Translations under genes and position numbers: made by a program
Assembly (NCBI GenBank): GCA_029945375.1
Contig: CM057058.1
Coordinates: 2,790,001 to 2,854,000 of the forward strand
Direction of reading: 5' to 3'
Source of the DNA: Agaricus subrufescens
Taxonomy: Eukaryota > Basidiomycota > Agaricomycetes > Agaricales > Agaricaceae
DNA length: 64,000 nt
Notes under the pieces: generated by a model
Told to the model about the DNA's origin: nothing
The model's input: only the letters and a program-made list of their open reading frames with translations
Database searches by the model: none
Part shown: positions 58,300 through 64,000 of the stretch, piece by piece
How positions within the stretch are numbered: position 1 is the first letter of the stretch
Layout: every line of letters begins with the position of its first letter

Positions 58300-61242
58300 A
58301 TGACCGCCGTCAACATGCACATGCCCCTTGACTTTCTCCCCCACCACTCCCGCTCAAACTCGGTCTCCTCGTCCTCCACCCACTCCTCCCTCTCCCGTCC
58401 CCACTCCTCCCAGGGCGTTCTTCCTCGCATGCAGGCAGCGGGATCCGAAGATCTCTACCGCTCCCCCTACCTCCTCCACCCCCCGCCCGTCCATCCCGAT
58501 CCCGTACGTCCCCTTTTCCGCTTGCCCCGCCCCCTCTCACCCCTCTCCGCTCTAGGCCTCCTCGATCCACAACTCTGCCCTAAAAGGCCCGCTCCGTCCG
58601 ACCCACAATCGTGTCCGCGCCTCTCCCTACCCCCGTGACACCGACAGCGTCCATTCCTCCTCCTCCGAAGCAGAAGACATCTCCATGTATCTAGGCCATC
58701 ACCACACTCCCGAGTACCAGCCCATGTATGGCGCCCCCCAGGCCATGGCCCCTAGCCCCGAGACCATGCACGCCGCCAATGCCTTTGGTCGCATGGCCAT
58801 CAGCCAGGATCACGCCCTCGAGAAACTCGCCGCCAACGTCCGCGCCGCCACCACCACCAGCGCCTCAGATCGGGCCAAGCAAATTTTCGTCCAGGCATGG
58901 CAAGTCTATTGTTCTCTCCTTGGTCTTTCTCTTGTCCTCTCGCTGATCCGCCTTATTCCCACAGGCTTACTGCCAACTATGCGCCCTACCCCGACGGAAA
59001 TGTCCCTCGTCAAGGATTGTACTTCTCATACCGTCGTGTCTGTGACCAGTATGGGATCCCCCACATCAACACAGCCACTCTGGGCAAGGCCATTCGTCTC
59101 TGCTTCCCAACAATCAAAACACGGCGTCTAGGTGTCAGAGGCAATAGTAAATATCATTGCAAGTGTTTGATCATCTTTGCTCCTCACTTGATTTGAAACT
59201 GATCTTGACGCCTCTTGACAGATTGCGGCATCAGGCCAGCCACCACAGCTGAGGCCGAATTTCTGCAGGACTACATTCAAAAGTCGAACAATAATGCTGG
59301 ACAGTCGTCCATTAATGCTGCTCGTCTCGCAAACGAGCAGGCCGAAAACTCCAACAGAGCAAATGAGGACGGATCCGGGGATGATGATGATGACGATTCG
59401 GAAGGTAATCACTCTGCAGCTGGGTCCAAACGCAACTCGCTCGTCCTATCAAATGAGGTCAAAGGTGTCGTTTACGCTGATGATCTGAGTGACAAGACTC
59501 CTACTGCTGCAACTCTGCTCTCCCAGGCTCAAGCTCAACGGCCTGGCACGTACCCATCCCAGGCATCCATACGAAGGCACCCAGGTCAAGAACCTATCCT
59601 GAGCGCTCACCCAGCTCATCCTTCGCAGACCATTGGTGCATCGCCTGCTTTCCTCGCTGGGCAGACTGCTTTGTCAGTTCGACAGTTCCCTCACTTCCCA
59701 TCTATTGATGAGGCTGTCGGAGCTGGCTCAACTTCTACTCATGGCATTGCCGGTCGCGAGGTTTGGAACTGGTTCCAGGAACATTTGGATGCCCTTTTGG
59801 AGAGTATGAGAACATTCCGCTTTGATCAATTTGAGATGCACCTGCGCACATTCTGGTCTAATCTAGCCGGTAATCATCGTGAGGTTGTTCATGCACCAGC
59901 GATCGCTGGCTTAATGGCAAAGGCCGATGCAATCGTATACGATGTATGTACATCCCTACTGCAGACTGGACTATTTCTGACGCAATTTCCAGGAAATTTT
60001 GGAGATTCTTCGCTCTCAGATGCTGTCTCCCATTCCTGCTACCTCGTTGACCAATCTACGCCAGCTTGCGCTCAAGATGGAGAAAATTCTTTTAGCGGCC
60101 CTGGAAGGCTACGGGAATACCTTTGTTGAGCCAAAGGTTGAGTTGGGTGCCCGCTTTGGTCACCTTATCTGTATGTTGATTGTGATTTCTACTCCATACT
60201 GTCGTTAACAAGTGTTCTACAGTGCGTTTCCTTGACATCTATCAGGTTACTCAAGCTTTGAATACGGTTCTCACTAATCACAAGCAACTCGCCGATATGA
60301 GAAGGTCCTGGGAGAAGGTCGATTTCGAGTCTGTCCGGAACCAGTCAGCTCTGGTGTGCAACTGTCGTCACGAAGAACTTGTGCAGTTGCTGGAGGTTGA
60401 ATTCGTTGCTCTCTTGGACAGTCTAACAAAAACCAATGAGCCAGTTCGGGAAGTCATGGCCTGGGCAGACAAATGTTGCGACAGGCTCATGGGAAGCAGC
60501 CGTATTCATAATACCCCAGAAGAAAGGGGTGGCATGAGCTCGCGCAGTATTCTTATTCGATGGGGCTATGTCACGAGCCAGGTCATGAGAGATCTTGTGC
60601 GTTTTGACTAGTGTTCTATTTTCATACTTCATTCTGACTGATGGTCACATGTAGACCATTCGCAGTGATCCTGCTTTCGGTGCTTTCCAGATACTAAAAT
60701 TATTCCTTGAGTAAGTCCTACGCTTCCCGCCATAGGTGGCTGTCGGTCTTCAACTTATGTCTACCCGTAGTGATTGGATCGCTGTCAACGTCCTTCGAAG
60801 TGTTGCTCTGTCAACCAATTCTGTTGCGGCCTCCGTCGAACCCGTGATGCAACAGCAGTACTTCACATTGTCCCCGATGGCTGGTCAAGAAAACTTCGGA
60901 TCGATTGACGTTCGACCAACGTTGATGGCTCAAACCCCCACAACTTCGAGTATGCTTGCCGCCCTTCAATCTGATCCTTTCCCTTCTACCTCTTTGGATC
61001 CCACTTCATCGGCTTTCGCTACTGATTCTTATGGATCTATGCAGTACATGGATCCTGCGGCTGGCCAGGATGACGCTTTATCATCAGGTCACCAGGCTAC
61101 TCTCAGCTTCACAGATTTTTCAGCTGCCGGAAATGCCTTTGATGTGGGCAATTATTCTACAGATTTAGGAATCAGCGCCTCGGCCACGCCCACCAGTGAG
61201 TCCGACCATGAATCCGAACCAGTCAAGTCGGAGCAGTCTTAA
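58300..61242 (+). CDS. RFX1: RFX-family transcription factor
   Basis: Winged-helix DNA-binding regulator; fungal RFX proteins (Crt1, SakA-like, CphA) control DNA-damage response and growth. ATG at 58300 begins MTAVNMHMPLDFLPHHSRSN. After a Ser/Pro/His-rich N-terminus the RFX DNA-binding domain reads LTANYAPYPDGNVPRQGLYF, SYRRVCDQYGIPHINTATLG, KAIRLCFPTIKTRRLGVRGN and SKYHYCGIRP, split by two introns. An acidic Asp/Glu stretch follows. The conserved middle region includes FRFDQFEMHLRTFWSNLAGN and the extended dimerisation domain RFLDIYQVTQALNTVLTNH. The C-terminus is Ser/Thr/Gln-rich. About eight introns. Confidence 0.95.
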
Positions 61243-61801
61243 GCGGTTTTCTTCAATTTCGTTTGATGTATATAATCTCGTACCTTTCTTACGTTTCCTT
61301 GATCCTTCCTTTTTTTTCTTTTTCTTTCTTTTTTACTTCTTGCGATCGAACGTCGGGAAAGAGGTGGTATTTTACATTATCGATTTGGTTCTTGCTCTGC
61401 TGTTTACCCCAAACACTCTTTCCTTCTTGTCTCAAAGTTTCAAAGTCTCCTGCTGGCTGTATCATTGGTCGTTTACCCGTCGCATACACGGTGCTCCGTG
61501 CTCACCGATTCTCGTTCTCGTTAATAATATTTAGTAGACAGGTCTGTCTGGTCGTTGCGTGGATCTTCTTTGCTTTCCTTTTTTTTTTAATATCGACTGC
61601 TGGTATTTACTGACTCTGTTATCAATAGCAGAGATATAACTTTCCTCGCTCTTATTTATGAAAGTTTGCACTACTTTTAAGATGTATTAGCTTGTTCTTG
61701 CTAGTAATTTGTTGTACGAGGGAGGAGTGGAGGGAAAGCATTAAAGATAACCCAAAAAAGGAATAAAAAGAATGGTATGTATGTGAGCATATACCCACTC
61801 A
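61243..61801. other. Convergent 3' region of RFX and BFR1
   Basis: About 560 bases between two stop codons, with T-rich tracts near 61305-61335 and 61580. It should hold both 3' UTRs and terminators; no gene is supported. Confidence 0.5.
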
Positions 61802-63579
61802 TTATGCGTTAACTTCTACCTCCTTGGCTTCTACTGCCTCAGAAACCTCTTCAGCTGGCTCGGCAGACTCTCCATCATCAGTGTTGGAGGGCGCGACGTC
61901 CGAAACAGGTGTCTCGACACCAGTAGATGTCTCTGTTGTAGAGGTCTTGCCACTCTTGCCCATAAGGCGAACAATTTCAGCTTCAGCTTTAGCGATGTTC
62001 TCGGCAGTGACACGAGGTTGGTTGGCCTCAAACCAGGATTTTTTGGTATTGAGATCCTCGACGACACGCGTCACATCGGCTTGCGAATCAGGTGCGGGAA
62101 TGGATAAGGCAAGGAGAGCGGACAAATGATGAAGGGGTATGTTGAGTTTATCGGATGTTGGTGTGGTCGGCGAAGCATCATCTGCGGGACTGCTGATGGC
62201 TTTGGATGCACCTCCCTTCTTTCCTTTCTTCCCCTTCCCACCAACGAAGTAGTTGTCTTCGTCTTCGCCCTTCTTTTTTCGGACCACTACACCATCCGGA
62301 ACAGCATCAACCTGCCTAATATCCAATTTGGGCACACCAGAAACCTCAGTTTTAGTCACAAGCGCAGAGCGTGACTTGAGTGCAGCGGTGGCAGGTGCTT
62401 TGCCCAAGAAGAAGTCGATGAGAGTTTGGCAATCCTCAATTTGTGTCTGGAAAGCAGGCATCGAAGCCTCGTCGCGTACTCGTTGAGCAATTTCTAGTTT
62501 CTTTTCGGCTTCTTCAGCCGCACGTTGGGTTCGCATTCGTTCAGCACGTCGAGCACGGTCCTCAGTGACCTTGGCCCAATGCTTGTCATGAGCATCGCGG
62601 TACGCCTGTTGTCTCTCGCGCTTCTCGGATAGAAGATTTTTGATCTGGTTGCCCAAGTTGTCACGTTCCTCGAAGAGTTTTGCTCTGTTGGCGTAGGATT
62701 CATCACTCTCCTTTTTGATTTCATCAAGTTCGGATTTTATGGCTTCGAAGCGGTCAGATATGGCTTTAGTTTCGGGGTCGTCAACTTGCTGTTTGATCTC
62801 GTCTATTTGCCCGCGAATACCATCGATAGCGTCTTGTTCTGGTTGAAAGTTCTCAACGACGCGTCGAGTACGTTTAATTTGACTAATCTCCTGAAGAGCA
62901 CGTTTTTCATCAGCGAGCTTCATATTTCCCGATTCAATTTGTTTGTCAAGGTACCTATCAAATATAAATGTGAGAAATAATTGAAAACGGTATTGGGTAA
63001 TAATACGTACGCAATGCGGTCATCTATTTCAGATACCGTCTTGAAGGGAACTTTTGCTTTTTGGGCTTGAAGTTCTTTGATCTAAGACCGAAGGAAGACA
63101 AGTAAGCCTACATGGACAAATTATAGCATTGCAAGTTTAGATGGTACCTTCTTTTGGAGATTCTCCTGGAGCGACTTGATCTGTTCTAACAGCTGGCCCC
63201 TGTTAAGCTTTTTGGAGGACTGTTGTTCCCGAATTTCGTCTAGCTCAGCCTTGAGCTTGTTTTTCTTTTCGTTACCCGCATTGCCCTGCGTAGCGAGGTT
63301 GATTTTCTCTCGGACAGCATTCTGAGGAGTAGGGGGTCACTGGGGAGTAAAGGAGACGACTTGGAGGGAGCGTACCATTAAGAGTTGAAGGGCGTCAACC
63401 TCAGACTTTATTCTGTCCTGCTCTCTTTCATGTGCCTGCTTGTCAGGCTTCCCTCCCGGGAGAAGGACGACCGACGTGTCCACTTTGTCAACGGCAGCGG
63501 TGGGTGGCGCTGAGTCGTTGGAAGCGGGGGACTTTTGCTTGCCGTTGGCGGCGGTGGTTTTGGATCTTGGGACAGGCAT
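61802..63579 (-). CDS. BFR1: Bfr1-like ribosome- and mRNA-associated coiled-coil protein
   Basis: Bfr1 is an mRNP and polysome component linked to ER-targeted translation and nuclear segregation. ATG at 63579 begins MPVPRSKTTAANGKQKSP. After a short disordered start the protein is a long charged coiled coil from about residue 50 to 330 (INLATQGNAGNEKKNKLKAE, LLEQIKSLQENLQKKIKELQ, LADEKRALQEISQIKRTRRV). A helical C-terminal region (FQTQIEDCQTLIDFFLG) and an acidic, Thr/Ser/Glu-rich tail follow. Basic GKKGKKGG lies before the tail. Three introns were placed near 62955-63010, 63080-63150 and 63320-63375. Matches the family in length (about 500) and style. Confidence 0.9.
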
Positions 63580-63688
63580 GGTAGGAGAGGCTGCGGAGGG
63601 GATGAGAACGGAAGGTGAAGTGGAAAGGTTCGAAAGTGAGGAATGATCGTGTGAAAAGACTAAGGCACGGAAATATTATTATTTTATG

Positions 63689-64000
63689 CTACAGCACCAG
63701 CCGGGTGTCTAGCTTCTCTACCTCCTTGCAGCACTCCCCGTATAGCTCCAGATACTCCTCGTCCTTCTCCTCCACCGCCCCCTCTTTTGGCTTGCTCTTG
63801 CGCTTCTGGTTCGGACAGACCATCACGCAGCTCGTCGGTCGCTTCGTTGAGCTGATGTGGCCAAGCTCCTCCTTTGAGGGCACAAAGACATAGGGTATTT
63901 GTGCCTCCTCACTGAGCACGGGCAAGTGTGAGATGATGTCGATGGGATTGATGTCTGCTGCTAGCACAAGTAATCTGTGTGGGCCTCCGTTATTTCCAGC
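63689..64000 (-). CDS. NHP2: H/ACA snoRNP core protein Nhp2 (partial, 5' end outside window)
   Basis: RNA-binding L7Ae-family protein of H/ACA particles, which guide rRNA pseudouridylation and stabilise telomerase RNA. The visible C-terminal exon reads GPHRLLVLAADINPIDIISH, LPVLSEEAQIPYVFVPSKEE, LGHISSTKRPTSCVMVCPNQ and then a charged tail ending VEKLDTRLVL at 63689. The AADINPIDIISHLP and SKEELG blocks are diagnostic. The N-terminal part lies beyond 64000. It is transcribed in the same direction as BFR1, about 110 bases away. Confidence 0.92.
   Translation of the reverse strand, partial: AGNNGGPHRLLVLAADINPIDIISHLPVLSEEAQIPYVFVPSKEELGHISSTKRPTSCVMVCPNQKRKSKPKEGAVEEKDEEYLELYGECCKEVEKLDTRLVL

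Overview
The window is a gene-dense piece of a basidiomycete nuclear genome, most likely an agaricomycete. Nearly every gene is cut by short introns of about 50-65 nt with GT...AG ends. Genes lie on both strands with short intergenic gaps. Several families have typical mushroom-type forms: a DUF6534 membrane protein, an SST2/FlbA-type DEP-RGS protein, MARVEL proteins, a fungal CYP and BEM1. I saw no transposon, CRISPR array, rRNA gene or convincing tRNA. All exon joins below were made by eye from splice signals and reading phase.

Layout. 0.3-6.3 kb: an unrecognised protein (+), a heme-binding MAPR/cytochrome-b5 protein (-), a DEP-RGS regulator of G-protein signalling (-), and a small coiled-coil protein (+) diverging from it across a GC-rich gap. 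6.7-10.5 kb: an alpha/beta-hydrolase-like protein (+), then UDP-glucuronate decarboxylase UXS1 (-) diverging from bystin/ENP1 (+). 13.2-17 kb: ribosomal protein uL3 (RPL3) and a mitochondrial PPR-like protein, both +. 17-22.3 kb, all -: AMMECR1, an unusual Rab-type GTPase, ribosomal protein eS7 (RPS7) and the Hsp90 co-chaperone CNS1/TTC4. 22.5-31.2 kb: L-2-hydroxyglutarate dehydrogenase (+), complex I subunit NDUFA12 (-), BEM1 (-) diverging from CCR4-NOT subunit NOT3/5 (+), and mitochondrial bL12 (-).

31.4-36.3 kb is a membrane-protein district: a seven-helix receptor-like protein (-), a poorly resolved gene (+) and a DUF6534 protein (+). 36.5-42 kb holds an RRM plus zinc-knuckle RNA-binding protein and a cytochrome P450, with a 1.5-kb gene-poor gap between them. 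42.2-46.8 kb: COMPASS subunit SHG1 (-) diverging from uroporphyrinogen decarboxylase HEM12 (+), then CDC14 phosphatase (-). 47-50.6 kb: a small membrane protein and two neighbouring four-helix MARVEL proteins, all -. 51-58 kb: acetoacetyl-CoA synthetase (-), a small orphan gene (+) and endopolyphosphatase PPN1 (+). 58.3-64 kb: an RFX transcription factor (+), BFR1 (-) and the 3' part of NHP2 (-), which runs off the window.

Most genes are housekeeping, with many linked to ribosomes and translation (ENP1, RPL3, RPS7, bL12m, NOT3, BFR1, NHP2). They are neighbours rather than an operon-like system. I found no clear undescribed multi-gene system. The most unusual single items are the Rab-like GTPase with a roughly 130-residue proline/serine-rich insertion and an altered nucleotide-specificity motif, the micro-exons of RPL3, a stop-free 63-nt intron in RPS7, the non-canonical hydrolase, the membrane-protein district at 31-36 kb and the unrecognised small genes.
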